From positions 40,090,655 through 40,154,654 of the forward strand of contig CM029664.1 in assembly GCA_017311315.1 (NCBI GenBank): a DNA stretch of 64,000 bases. The letters are read 5' to 3'. The translations under genes and the position numbers were made by a program. Every line of letters starts with the position of its first letter. The first letter of the stretch is position 1. This stretch comes from Dendrocalamus latiflorus (taxonomy: Eukaryota > Streptophyta > Magnoliopsida > Poales > Poaceae). Below, in pieces: positions 54,156 through 64,000 of this stretch. The notes beneath the pieces were generated by a model. It was not told the origin of the DNA, did not search any database, and worked only from the letters and a program-made list of their open reading frames with translations.

Positions 54156-55370
54156 GGTCCCGGTCCGAGCGGTAGATCGGGGCTTAAGGGGTCAAGGTCC
54201 AGGGACCGTAGATGTATGTGTCTTCTAGGTAAGGGTCATGGCCTTGAAACCCAGTCTTTGCCCATTGTCGCCTCTCATGCCTTGAGATACCCGCCCTGTC
54301 CGTCATGTTGTGGTTGGATTGTGTTCGAGATACATGGGTTCTTTACATAGGACAATTTATAGGCCCTCTCAGATGTGGGCGACGGACTTGAGGCACGTAG
54401 AGTGCGTGGTGGGCAAGGTAAGGTCATTTCAGTGTGAAAAGCAAGTTGCAGTGTGCTCACCTTGGTCTGAAAAAGGGTAGGTCGTAGTGTTGTCACTTCG
54501 AGCTGAAAAAGGAGGTGGCATGGTATTGTCATTTCTAATAGAAAAGGCTATGAACTCACCTTGTCGCGATGCGTAGTGTTGAAAGATCAAGCTCTATTTA
54601 AGTTGATTTTGGTGATAATGACAAATATCATTATGAGATTTTGATGATAATGACAAATGCATTTAAGAGACTAACTTTGTTCATTAATTATGATATTACT
54701 TAGTCTCATATGGAGGAAAAGGTGAAATCAAAGAGGTATACATTCGAAATCACATTCTCATATATTAATGCATTCCTTTGATCTAAAATATAGATTGAAC
54801 TCTACAAATAGTCTATAATGAATATGTGCATGTGTCTTCATTATACATACTTGAATGCACACATTTAGGGGGAGCTCTTTTTATATTTTGAGGATTCATA
54901 AGTATTGATCCATGCTTTCTTTAATATGCATATTTAGGATCTTTACTTTAAAATACATCTTTGAGTATATATATTGCTTGTGTAGCCTATATATACTCAT
55001 AATCAGGTTGTCAACTAGTTCCTCCATTATATGTTAATGGTTGAATAATTAATGACAACCGGATAAGTAAGTTTTGCTTAAAAAGCTTATCTTAGAGTAT
55101 ACATTTATTGTGTATATGTTGTATACTCAAAAATCAATCTTTATCTCATTATTTGTTGAGATTGACATGAATTACTAAAAAGAAAATATTGTAGAATCTA
55201 GTCCCTCCATTATGAGTTAATGGTGAAGTTTAGTAATTAATGGCAATTGTTTTGTGAACTAATATTTTCCATGAGTTGGATGAATAGGTTAGGTGCCACA
55301 AATAAGGATGACTTGGGATGATTTCATATATTGAAGATCATCAAGTCTAGATGGAAAATGGCTTCATATA
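54156..55370. other. AT-rich, LTR-like non-coding sequence
   Basis: 54160-54570 is mixed with no gene. From TGTTGAAAGATCAAGC at 54578 the sequence is AT-rich with repeated GATTTTGGTGATAATGACAA-like words (54610 and 54640) and two copies of a CCTCCATTAT-G-TTAATGGT block (55021 and 55202), as in Sirevirus-type LTRs. No end or primer site was found. Confidence 0.4.
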
Positions 55371-55689
55371 TTGAAGGCCATTAAGAGAAAGATGCATCAT
55401 GAGTATACAAACTTGTGTGGCACTGCCGCCATCCTATTCTTGAACCGCTGCCCCTGCTTAGCTCTCTCGACGTCGGTTGGCCGACGCCGGCCTTTCCCGG
55501 CTCTAATCTGCTACTGTCGGCCTTGGATCCGGCCAGCTCGTCCTCTTCGCTGGCTTCCCAGATCTGACCGTCTCTGCCGGCGCCCACCTCTACCTTCAGG
55601 GCTACTACGACTGCCGCCACCCCAAATGCCACGCTTGAGCATTAATTTAGCATAAAACCTAGCAATATATATATAGTAAAAATAACAAG
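55371..55689. other. Short GC-rich segment, no gene assigned
   Basis: A GC-rich block of about 230 bp with a short arginine/proline-rich frame and no recognisable domain or splice context. Confidence 0.35.
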
Positions 55690-56072
55690 TGCTCCTTGGT
55701 GTCCGGGCACCATAGTCTAAAATAGGTATGTATCGTGTGCGAAAAATTTTAAAATTTCTTGGATGTCAAGTTTAACTAGTTTACTAACTAGTTCAAACAA
55801 GTTTGAACTAAATTTCAAATTGTAGTTGCCTTTTTTGATGATAGTTTGATTGTAGGTATATACTGATTATATATATAAATCAGCAAAGTATGTGATCTAA
55901 ATTCGTTCAAAACTTTGAATTTGAGTATGTTTTTTCGAACTTATACGTTTCATTTAAATTGTTATAGATGAGTATATTCCCTAAACCTGATATTTTCAAA
56001 AAAACAAATATAATCGAATTTAGATAGAATTGATGCATTTAAAATCATAGTGCTCGGGCACCATGGTGCCCC
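55690..56072 (+). repeat. About 380-bp dispersed repeat, copy 1
   Basis: Starts with GTGTCCGGGCACCATAGTC and ends GCTCGGGCACCATGGTGCCC, imperfect inverted ends around GGGCACCAT. The AT-rich body carries GATGTCAAGTTTAACTAG and GTATGTGATCTAAATTC. It is followed within 15 bp by a CA/TA microsatellite. A second, diverged copy lies at 58541 in the same orientation. No coding; a MITE-type repeat. Confidence 0.75.
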
Positions 56073-56082
56073 ATTTCAACGT

Positions 56083-56097
56083 CACACACACACACAG

Positions 56098-56136
<39 letters not shown>

Positions 56137-56226
56137 TACATACATACATACATATACATACATACATATACATACATACATATATATACATGCATACATA
56201 CATACATATACATACATATATATAAA
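56083..56226. repeat. (CA)n(TA)n(CATA)n microsatellite
   Basis: A compound run of CA, TA and CATA units. The tyrosine/valine-rich open frames across it are artefacts. Confidence 0.95.
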
Positions 56227-56233
56227 TGATTAC

Positions 56234-58034
56234 TGTTGGGGGGTGGCCCAGCCCCCCGTAACTGGGCCTTGCAACTGGCCTAATATGTAATAGGCCCGAT
56301 AGTGTAGAGGAATGTACTCATGTAAATATACCAATATACACTCATCCTTTGTAAGTACTAAAGGGTAGAATGGGGAAATCCTCATTCTACCCCGCTCATG
56401 TATATAAACCCCCAGGAGGGGCAGGAGGAATGACATTCTCTCATTATTACCAACTCTCCCACAGATCTGGTTCTCTCCAGTGGCGGACCCACAGGGTATG
56501 CCGGGTGGGCCACGGCATACCCTGTGGCGGTGGGGCTCAGCCGAAGTACCGGCGCCAGTCAATCCAGAGACGGTTCGCCTTCGCCTGCCGCACGCGCCGC
56601 TCGATCCTCAGCGTACTTTGCCTTCCACTTCCAGTCGTTCGCCGTTCGCGTGTCACCCGCAACCGCAAGCGAGGCCGGCTGCCTGCGTGCCGGCTCTCTG
56701 CCTCACTTCTGCGACACGGTGGGCCGTGGGCGAGCGACGAGTCCAGGCGTCCAGCCGAAGGAAAGTCGGAGGGAAAAGGCCAAGGAGCAGACTTTCTGCA
56801 GGATGTCACCGGTGGCAAGGAGCAGAGGGGTCTCCGTAGCTCGAGCTTGAGTGGCTCTTGGAGATTGGAAGGTGGAGCTTTCCAGTGTAGGGGTCTGCGA
56901 CGGCAACGGCACAGGTCACCGGCAACCAGCCTTGTGGAGCTCCAAGTTGCGTGGACCGTAGATCTAGATGCCCTCAACCACAACTTTTTCTTGAGGGTGG
57001 GGGAAGAGGAATAGCTGGATCTGGAGAGACCGGATCCAGAGAGGGAAGGGGGAGAGGAAACTCGAGGAGATGAACACTCCCGAGCTCCTCTAGGAGATTT
57101 CCGCCAATCACCACATGGGCAGTACCACTACGAGTAATCCAGTTATTTAGGGGGAGGAGATCTTTCTTGAGACTTGAGAGCCGACGCCGGCAAGAAGCAT
57201 GGCCACCACCAGGCACTGAACCGCTGAACGGCGGTGGACGGCGACATGGCAAAGAAGACCCCAGCCGTACAAAAACGAAAAGCTTGGGCGGAGAACTCTA
57301 GAGAGAGAAGGCTATTGCCGTCCTTTTTCCCCCTTTGTTACTCACATTGGTAATTTCCTAGCCAGTATAATGTTTCTATCTGAGGCCTCACCTTTTTTTT
57401 TGGCTGGATGAGGCCTCACCTGTAGTAACAATTGCAATTTAAGACCAATTCATCATGTATGATATGTCCTGTTTGCAGATATAATGATGCCGGACAACTG
57501 AAGCTACAGTTAAATTTTGTGATGACTTGATTTTCCAATTTCTAGCACGTAAACTAATCCTCCAAAGCCAGAAGGTAAATACGAAAGACTACTGGAAAAT
57601 CCTATCGACCGCAACAACTCCAGCCGCAACTACTGAAAAAGCATGTTGAACCGAAAACAGGTAACTTGGACTGCCCTCCTGCTACATCTTACAACCTGTT
57701 GACAATCTGGCAATCTGTTGTTACTTGATACCCTGAGACAAGTTAGCCGTGGTGCCTTGTAATGAAAGGAGAGAAGATTGTTACTTGATATTGTTATTTG
57801 TGCAAGTTTTCAACTTAATCTTTGAATTTAAGACTTATCATATTATTTAGTGCCTGTATATCGAATTACGGTGCAAAATTGATAATTATTTACCGAATTG
57901 GCAAATGGTTTTACCAAATTGCATATAAAAATTTTGGTGCGGCATACCCTTTGGTAAAATCCTGGGTCCGCCACTGGTTCTCTCTTCCTCTTCTACGAGT
58001 CTCTTTCTTTACTGTTTGGCCTGTAGCCACAACA
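56234..58034 (+). mobile_element. Solo LTR (294 bp without its nested hAT)
   Basis: Starts TGTTGGGGGGTGGCCC and ends CCTGTAGCCACAACA, with the perfect 5-bp duplication ATTAC on both sides (56229-56233 and 58035-58039). Removing the hAT element and its 8-bp duplication leaves about 294 bp. Ends and the CTGTTTGG-CTGTA-CCACAACA tail match the 241-bp LTRs of the 26.6-kb element, so the two are related families. No internal region remains. Confidence 0.85.
56478..57976. mobile_element. Non-autonomous hAT element (1499 bp) in the solo LTR
   Basis: Perfect 14-bp terminal inverted repeats CAGTGGCGGACCCA. A perfect 8-bp target duplication GTTCTCTC is at 56470-56477 and 57977-57984. The left 500 bp is GC-rich with overlapping open frames (56524-57014), and the right part is AT-rich. 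No hAT dimerisation or DDE residues were found. The GC-rich half could be the leader of an autonomous ancestor or a captured host fragment. Confidence 0.9.
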
Positions 58035-58540
58035 ATTACATACTTTTAGGAGTACATACTCCCACTTCTCATATGCTGCTTTAATAGTGTCTTTATACCT
58101 TTTTATCTATTTGAGCATACTCTAATAATGATTATAATATACTCCAAAGTGGGTTCCATCAAAAATTTCATAAAAAAATCCACTTTTTATAGTATAATTT
58201 GCGTATATATTCCTTTTATGTATGGAAAAGGATATATAGTAAAAATAAAGAATTCCGATAAAAAAATTTCAAGCAGGTCGCATTGGAGTTCTAAGAGAAT
58301 TAGTATTTAAATATACCAAAAGTGATAAAAAAAGTATAAAATATTTGTTTAAATGGTATATTAAAAGTAAGAGTATATACTCCCAGGAGTACGGAATAGG
58401 CTTTCTATATAGAAAGGTATTTGCAAAATATACCTAAAACTATGTACTTCCTTATATTTTTTTTCATATGACTGGCATTGAAATATCTTATAATTAGCAT
58501 ATGAGTATACCTAATGTAATAAAATATGTGTGTGTATACA

Positions 58541-58925
58541 TACACCATGGTGCCTAGGCATCATGATCTAAAATAGATATTTCCTCTATATATCGTATGC
58601 GGAAAATTCTAGAATTTTTTAGATGTCAAGTTTAGCTAGTTTACTAAGTAGTTTAAATAAGTTTCAACTAAAACTCAAGTTGTAGTTGCATGTTTTATGA
58701 TAATTTGTTTGTAAGTGTGCTAATTATGTATAAAAATCAACAAAACATGTGATCTAAATTCATTCAAAATTTTGAAATCGGGTATATTTTTTTCAAATGT
58801 CTACATTTCATTTGAATTATTATAGATGGATATATATCTTAAAACTGATATTTAAAAAAAATACACCCCAATTTAGGTTGCATTCACGTATTTGAAATCA
58901 TAGTACTCAGGCACCATAGTACCCC
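58541..58925 (+). repeat. About 380-bp dispersed repeat, copy 2
   Basis: A diverged copy of 55690-56072: it shares CACCATGGTGCC ends, GATGTCAAGTTTAGCTAG and CATGTGATCTAAATTCATTC. It ends ACTCAGGCACCATAGTACCCC and is followed by a CA/TA-rich stretch, like copy 1. Confidence 0.75.
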
Positions 58926-59070
58926 GTAATTATACTAGATGCACACGCAGTACCCCACAGTTCCACACACACATATATATTGTCCTATATACATATATAT
59001 ACACATACATGTGCATGTATATATGTGTTTATACGTATGTGTATATATACATATGTGTGTATGCATAGTT
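58926..59070. repeat. CA/TA-rich microsatellite region
   Basis: ACACACACATATATAT and alternating CATA/TGTA runs at about 58965-59070, downstream of copy 2 of the dispersed repeat. Confidence 0.85.
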
Positions 59071-59406
59071 GAATATTAGAAAAAGCCTCCAAACCCCTTA
59101 AGAAAGGCATAAAAGTGGAAAAAGACTAAGCAACCAAAAAAATCTGGGACCAATTTCCGACTCAGTTGTCTAGAGAGTCGAAACACCCTCTGTTGGTAAC
59201 ATTTGCAGCTTACATCTATAATTTTCCTCAGTAGCAAGCTAAACAGGCAATTCTGCAACATCATCAAAGCCCAAGTTCATGAAATCTTTATATTAGTCCC
59301 AATCTGTACCTATGCTAACATCAACAAGGTAACAAATCAAAAGGACACTGCTAAAGATGTGCAAAGATAAGTTTCTATTGTCTTCCTTCTAGGATGGAAC
59401 CACCCA

Positions 59407-59796
59407 TTATGTTTGTGATCCAATCTCTGGGAAAAAGACGATTATACCAGTAAGCTTGAAAAATGAGAGCCATGCTGTGCTTGTGTTTCCTTGTGGGCCC
59501 TCCCTTGTACTTGGCTGTGTTGCATTCGAATATGCATCACTTGAAACTGATGGCAGGTTATATTGAAGACCAGACACATCTAGGGCACCCTGCCTCGGTA
59601 CATCAGGCTGTGAAACTGAAGGTACATCAATATTCTCCATGTTAGTACCAATTCTGGTCTCAATATCCTCATTTGCCGAAGAATTTAGAGCACCATTGTC
59701 ATAGCAACCTCTATTTCTGCAAGAAAGGTCGCATAAGACGATGTGCATTTCATGTTGTGAATAGTGAACATAGAAGGAGAAAAAATCACCTGACAT
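59407..59796 (-). CDS. Unrecognised exon-like open frame
   Basis: On the minus strand an acceptor-like TTTCTTGCAG (exon from about 59719) opens a frame of about 100 residues. It is rich in S, N, D and P (NRGCYDNGALNSSANEDIE, PSVSQPDVPRQG), of hydrophilic, non-repeat composition, and ends in a hydrophobic tail before the stop at 59407. It does not look like a transposon protein and has normal codon balance. No domain was recognised. It may be an internal or 3' exon of a host gene, or a gene fragment, and other exons were not found. The interval 59076-59267 on the same strand has another short frame of unknown value. Confidence 0.3.
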   Translation of the reverse strand: MSGDFFSFYVHYSQHEMHIVLCDLSCRNRGCYDNGALNSSANEDIETRIGTNMENIDVPSVSQPDVPRQGALDVSGLQYNLPSVSSDAYSNATQPSTREGPQGNTSTAWLSFFKLTGIIVFFPEIGSQT

Positions 59797-59878
59797 CTAT
59801 TTCATGAATCATGAACTGATGGAGATTTCACTTCAGTGCCTTTCGGTCCGCCTAGTTTCTGCGGTGCCGAGCATAGCC

Positions 59879-59905
59879 GGCGCGCGCGCGCGCTTGAGAG
59901 AGAGT
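59879..59905. repeat. (CG)n(AG)n microsatellite
   Basis: An alternating GC run of about 15 bp followed by GAGAGAGAG. Confidence 0.9.
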
Positions 59906-60250
59906 GCTGATGCGGTGCTGCAATCCCCATGAACAATCACTAGCACCGAGAGTGAATTGCTGTTTTCCTTAAAAATGTCTTGTCAATTGGCCAAACAAAC
60001 AGCACAGCACCAGAAAGGGAATTTGTCCACAGACTAACAAGATAACAAGGCAGAAAATTGGCACTAGATCGATAACGACAGGGACACAGATATATCAACC
60101 TCGAACAAGATACTAGCATTCTTCACTGCAGGTGGATTCATAGCATTACATTCGACAAGGCGACATTTGGAACCAGACTACCACCACGGCACAGACAGAT
60201 CCCCAACAAAGCCACCACCATCCTAGTTACCACGACGAGAGCCTAGAGCC

Positions 60251-61018
<768 letters not shown>

Positions 61019-61019
61019 C

Positions 61020-62465
61020 TAGCGAAAGACTTTCTAAATTAATTAATTGTTATTTACAAAAGATTTCTCATGATATTTGAAATATTTAAATAACCATAAT
61101 TTACATGGTCTTTATTTAATTTTTGTACTTCAATTTAACTAATTTAATTGCATTAAGATATTTCCTAGTGAAATTGGGCCCACATGTCAGAGTGAAATAG
61201 AGACAGAGGGGAGGGCGCTTGCTTAGAATAGAACCAGGGGAGAGGGCAGAGCCAAAGCATGGGAGGTGGCGCAGAACTCTGGCGGGCGGCCCGAGAGACG
61301 GTGGCGAGCTCCAAAATGGATCATCGGAGCATCGGAGGGGATAGGAAGCAAGGGGAGGCGACACTAGGGCTTGGGACAGTATGAAGGCGAGCCGGTGGTG
61401 GTAGCCGGAAAGGAGAGGGAGAAAAACAACGGGAGCATGAGGGAGTCAAGGTGAACTCATCGGGGTGGTCAAAAGAGACTGGGGAGGTGCCCAGGTGGGC
61501 CGGCGGCGTGAGCTAGTGGCACTGACGGCGCAGTGAGGCCATCAGTGGCGGTGACCTAGGGTGAAGGTGAGATTCAACCGGCTATTGGAGAAGGATGAGG
61601 GCGGTAAGGAGATGCTCTAGGCGATCGTCGAGGGTGGCAGCAATTTTGGCTAAAATTGAGGATGAGGACAGCGCGTCATGCTTCGGTGAAAAAGTAGTGC
61701 AATCACTTGGAGGGAAATGCAATTGGCAAGGTGGAACGCAATGTGACACGCTTGGATTGGGGAGAGGCTCACCAGGGAGGCTGGAACGGCGAGGGAAAGT
61801 GGCAGCGTGGGCACGGTGGTGGGTTCGTGTCTGGCTTGGCTTGGGTAGAAAATGGAGGAAGAGGGAGGGGAAGCATTGTGGCAACATGGCTTAAATAGGC
61901 TGGAGATGCGGCGCTATTAAGGAGCAGTGTTGAGCATGGCATAGCAAGTGATTTCAGAACAAGGCTGGGGGGCTGGTGTGTGCAGCACGAGCATGGTTGG
62001 CACACATGGCGCATGCGACACGCCCGGGGTTAGGCGCCAAGGTGCGGGCATGGCAGCGTGAGCGGCGAGCTGTGCAGTGCGCAACACAGGCGATGTGGTG
62101 CTGGTGGGAGCACGAGCAGAGGGAAGAGAGAAAAAGAAAGAGAAGGGAAGGATGGGCTGGGCTGGGCTGGATGGGCCAAGGAAGAATGGGCCGGCCCGAT
62201 GAGTTTTGGGAGTTTTAGTTTTATTTGAATTTGATTTCAGATTTTGATTTTTGATTTGAATTTTGAATTCAAACTTTTGTTCAGTTCGATTTCTGGTTAC
62301 ATGGCTCTCAATTTGATATTTTATTTTTTATATTTGTTAATTTAATTGTTTGACAAAATCCAAATCAAGATTCCCGAAAATAGAACAAATTTGAACAACG
62401 CCAAAATGCAATAAAAAGTTTTAAAGTTCCATATTTTCAAACATTCCAAATTTTGGGATGTTACA
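61020..62465 (-). mobile_element. TGTAACATCCC LTR, minus orientation
   Basis: On the minus strand it starts TGTAACATCCCAAAATTTGG at 62465. An AT-rich first part is followed by a GC-rich part with TATTTAAG near 61898, then G-rich leader-like sequence to about 61180. Size and layout match the LTR-like elements at 7127, 8644 and 14004. The far edge and target duplication were not found. Open frames inside are not gene-like. Confidence 0.5.
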
Positions 62466-63015
62466 TCCCTAGACCCCAATAGACCTCCAATTCCACTATT
62501 CACCATCCGTTGTCAATTCAAAGCTTTATAAAAGCCAATTCTTCATTGGTTTTCTCTCCCGAGACATTCCAACACTTGTATTTCATCCTTTCTTCTATCG
62601 TCTTCTATTTGCAAGTCTTGTAGTTGCTACAGTAGGTTTATTTAGTTTTGATCATGTGAGTGTACACTAGATTACACGAAGGAGCCCCTGGAGCAGCTAG
62701 AACTAGAAGTGATGATCCCAATGCCTATGAAGGAGTAAGCATCGACTACGAGTCACAAGGCAAGCCACGATCCTTGATCATATTGAATTCTATTAGTTGG
62801 GTTATATTACATATGGGTTATTTCATGTATTATTTATTTGTCAATGCTATTTGTTATCATTTACTTTTGAATGATCCTTCTTAAATAGTCAATACCTTGA
62901 ATTACGTTGCCTACATGCCATCCTTGGTAATAAATTGATCTTGTTTTTCTTGACGAGCTTAGAGATAGAACTAGCATACTTTAGATTAACATAGTAGTAG
63001 AACAACATATTTAAT
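62466..63015 (+). mobile_element. Non-coding retroelement remnant
   Basis: It contains a TTATAAAAGCC box near 62525 and a leader. A short frame at 62660-62884 (YTRLHEGAPGAARTRSDD) resembles the start of a gypsy gag, then AT-rich sequence. It was probably the element into which the neighbouring Copia inserted. Confidence 0.35.
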
Positions 63016-64000
63016 TGTTAGATGTGTATTACATAACTGTGTATTTACCCCATTGTATAAGGGGTTTCTTGCATATATGCCACCTGTACATGTATATATA
63101 TTGGCCCTTTGGCCACATGAGGAATACAAGCGTTATTCCAACATGGTATCAGAGCCAAGGCTTCGTCATACCTAGGGTTTCGTCCAAACATAGGGTTTTG
63201 CCTGGGTGCGCTTGCTTATTATTTTCCACCACCGCTCTTCATCGTCGTTGTTGTCTGTCACGGGTTCTTCGCACAGTATCGTCGCCGATCTCTCTTGGGG
63301 CCGCCGCTCGGGAGCTCCTCTTCGCACCGGGTCGCCGCCGATCTCTCATCGGGACCCCCCACTCGAGATCCGCGCGTCGCTGTCGCCGATCTCCGGCTTG
63401 CGGGTCGCCGCTTGGGGTCTCCGCCCGAAGGCCGCCAGCATCGCTGCCGGCGCGTCATCGTCGCCGACCCCGATCTTCCCGAGGCCGCCGGCTTCGCGGG
63501 TCGCCGATCAGGTTCTCCGTCCGCGGCCGCCAGCATCGCCGACGTCTCCGCCTGAGGCAGCGGGTGTAGCAGGCCGCCGCTTCATCTTTGCCCCGCCGTC
63601 GTAGTAGCCGGCTCTGCCGCCGTCGCCGGCTCCGCCGCAGTCGCCGCCGATCTATTTTTTGGTGCGGGTGTTCGGTTTGGTGAATACCGACTGAGAGTCG
63701 GTTTTGTAAACCGATCGAAGAAAAAAAAAAGCAAAAAAAAAGATGTCTTCTTCTGCAGGCACCGTTTCTGTCCCTCGTTGCCCGGTGATCTTCGATGGTC
63801 TCAATTATCGGGACTGGTTTCAGCACATACGCATCCACATGCGTGGTCAGCGCCTTTGGGAGTTTCTTACGGGCGAGTTGCCTTGTCCGTCTCGTCCTAC
63901 TCCACCTGTTGAGCCTGTACTCCCGAAGGATGCCTCCGAAGACGCTCGTACAAAGACTTCTGAGGCTTTTGAGGATGCCATGGAGACTTTTCAGACTCAG
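63016..64000 (+). mobile_element. Copia element with 128-bp LTR, runs off the window
   Basis: The LTR spans 63016-63143 (TGTTAGATGTG...TATTCCAACA) with a TATATATATTGG box near 63092. The primer-binding site TGGTATCAGAGCCAAGG follows at once (63144). A 600-bp GC-rich leader precedes the gag ATG. The preceding TTAAT (63011-63015) may be the target duplication; its partner lies beyond the window. Confidence 0.85.
63743..64000 (+). CDS. Copia gag, N-terminal part (cut by window end)
   Basis: The ATG at 63743 follows an A-rich stretch, and the frame is open for all 86 codons to the window edge. VPRCPVIFDGLNYRDW and IRIHMRGQRLWEFLTGELP are the typical start of gag in a common grass Copia family, with a proline-rich spacer after it. 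Gag would form the particle shell. Because the frame is unbroken and the LTR/primer junction is exact, the element may be more intact than the others here. Its completeness cannot be judged from this window. Confidence 0.8.
   Translation, partial: MSSSAGTVSVPRCPVIFDGLNYRDWFQHIRIHMRGQRLWEFLTGELPCPSRPTPPVEPVLPKDASEDARTKTSEAFEDAMETFQTQ

Noticed and set aside
56020..56290. Tyrosine/valine-rich and threonine/histidine-rich open frames
   Set aside because: They are translations of the CA/TA microsatellite.
56370..57014. 214-codon frame across the solo LTR and hAT element
   Set aside because: It crosses the boundary of two mobile elements, so it cannot be an ancestral gene.

Overview
This is plant nuclear DNA, almost certainly from a grass (Poaceae, probably panicoid). 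The evidence is a histone H4 protein of plant type, a monocot-style phytepsin gene with a plant-specific insert, and a dense nest of Copia and Ty3/gypsy LTR retrotransposons plus small hAT and MULE elements. I cannot name the species.

Layout. 1-3.6 kb: degenerate arrays built on a GTGGTCGAAG-like core. 3.7-9 kb: a decayed Copia (Sirevirus-like) LTR and gag on +, then unrelated LTR pieces. 9-21.3 kb: a decayed Ty3/gypsy element of the Tat type on - (primer site, gag, protease, RT, RNase H, integrase), with an extra ORF on the opposite strand downstream of pol, itself split by another LTR element. 21.3-25.5 kb: mostly low-information sequence with small repeats. 25.6-39 kb: a Sirevirus-like Copia on -, split inside its pol gene by a young 7.6-kb LTR element (26569-34178; 241-bp LTRs differing at 2 sites, 5-bp target duplication GAAAT). 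That inner element lacks gag-pol but carries a spliced antisense ORF and four tandem arrays. 39-42 kb: an array-rich Copia LTR containing a hAT insertion, ending about 28 bp before the last exon of a truncated endo-beta-mannanase gene.

Gene island. A complete 13-coding-exon phytepsin (aspartic protease with saposin-like insert, 511 aa) runs on - from 51787 to 43063. Every coding junction I placed is GT-AG and in phase. Its intron 7 is swollen to 4.34 kb by a G-rich tract (as transcribed) and a 2.5-kb repeat array. An intact intronless histone H4 lies on - at 60251-60562, with a TATA box and two CGCGGATC octamers upstream.

Right part. It holds a MULE-type MITE, a hAT MITE, a solo LTR containing a hAT element, a pair of ~380-bp repeats each next to a microsatellite, and the start of a Copia element with 128-bp LTR (63016 to the window end). 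Apart from phytepsin, H4 and possibly the last Copia gag, the coding sequence is broken. I found no clearly new biological system. The best candidates for follow-up are the antisense-ORF retroelement with its related arrays and the phytepsin intron.
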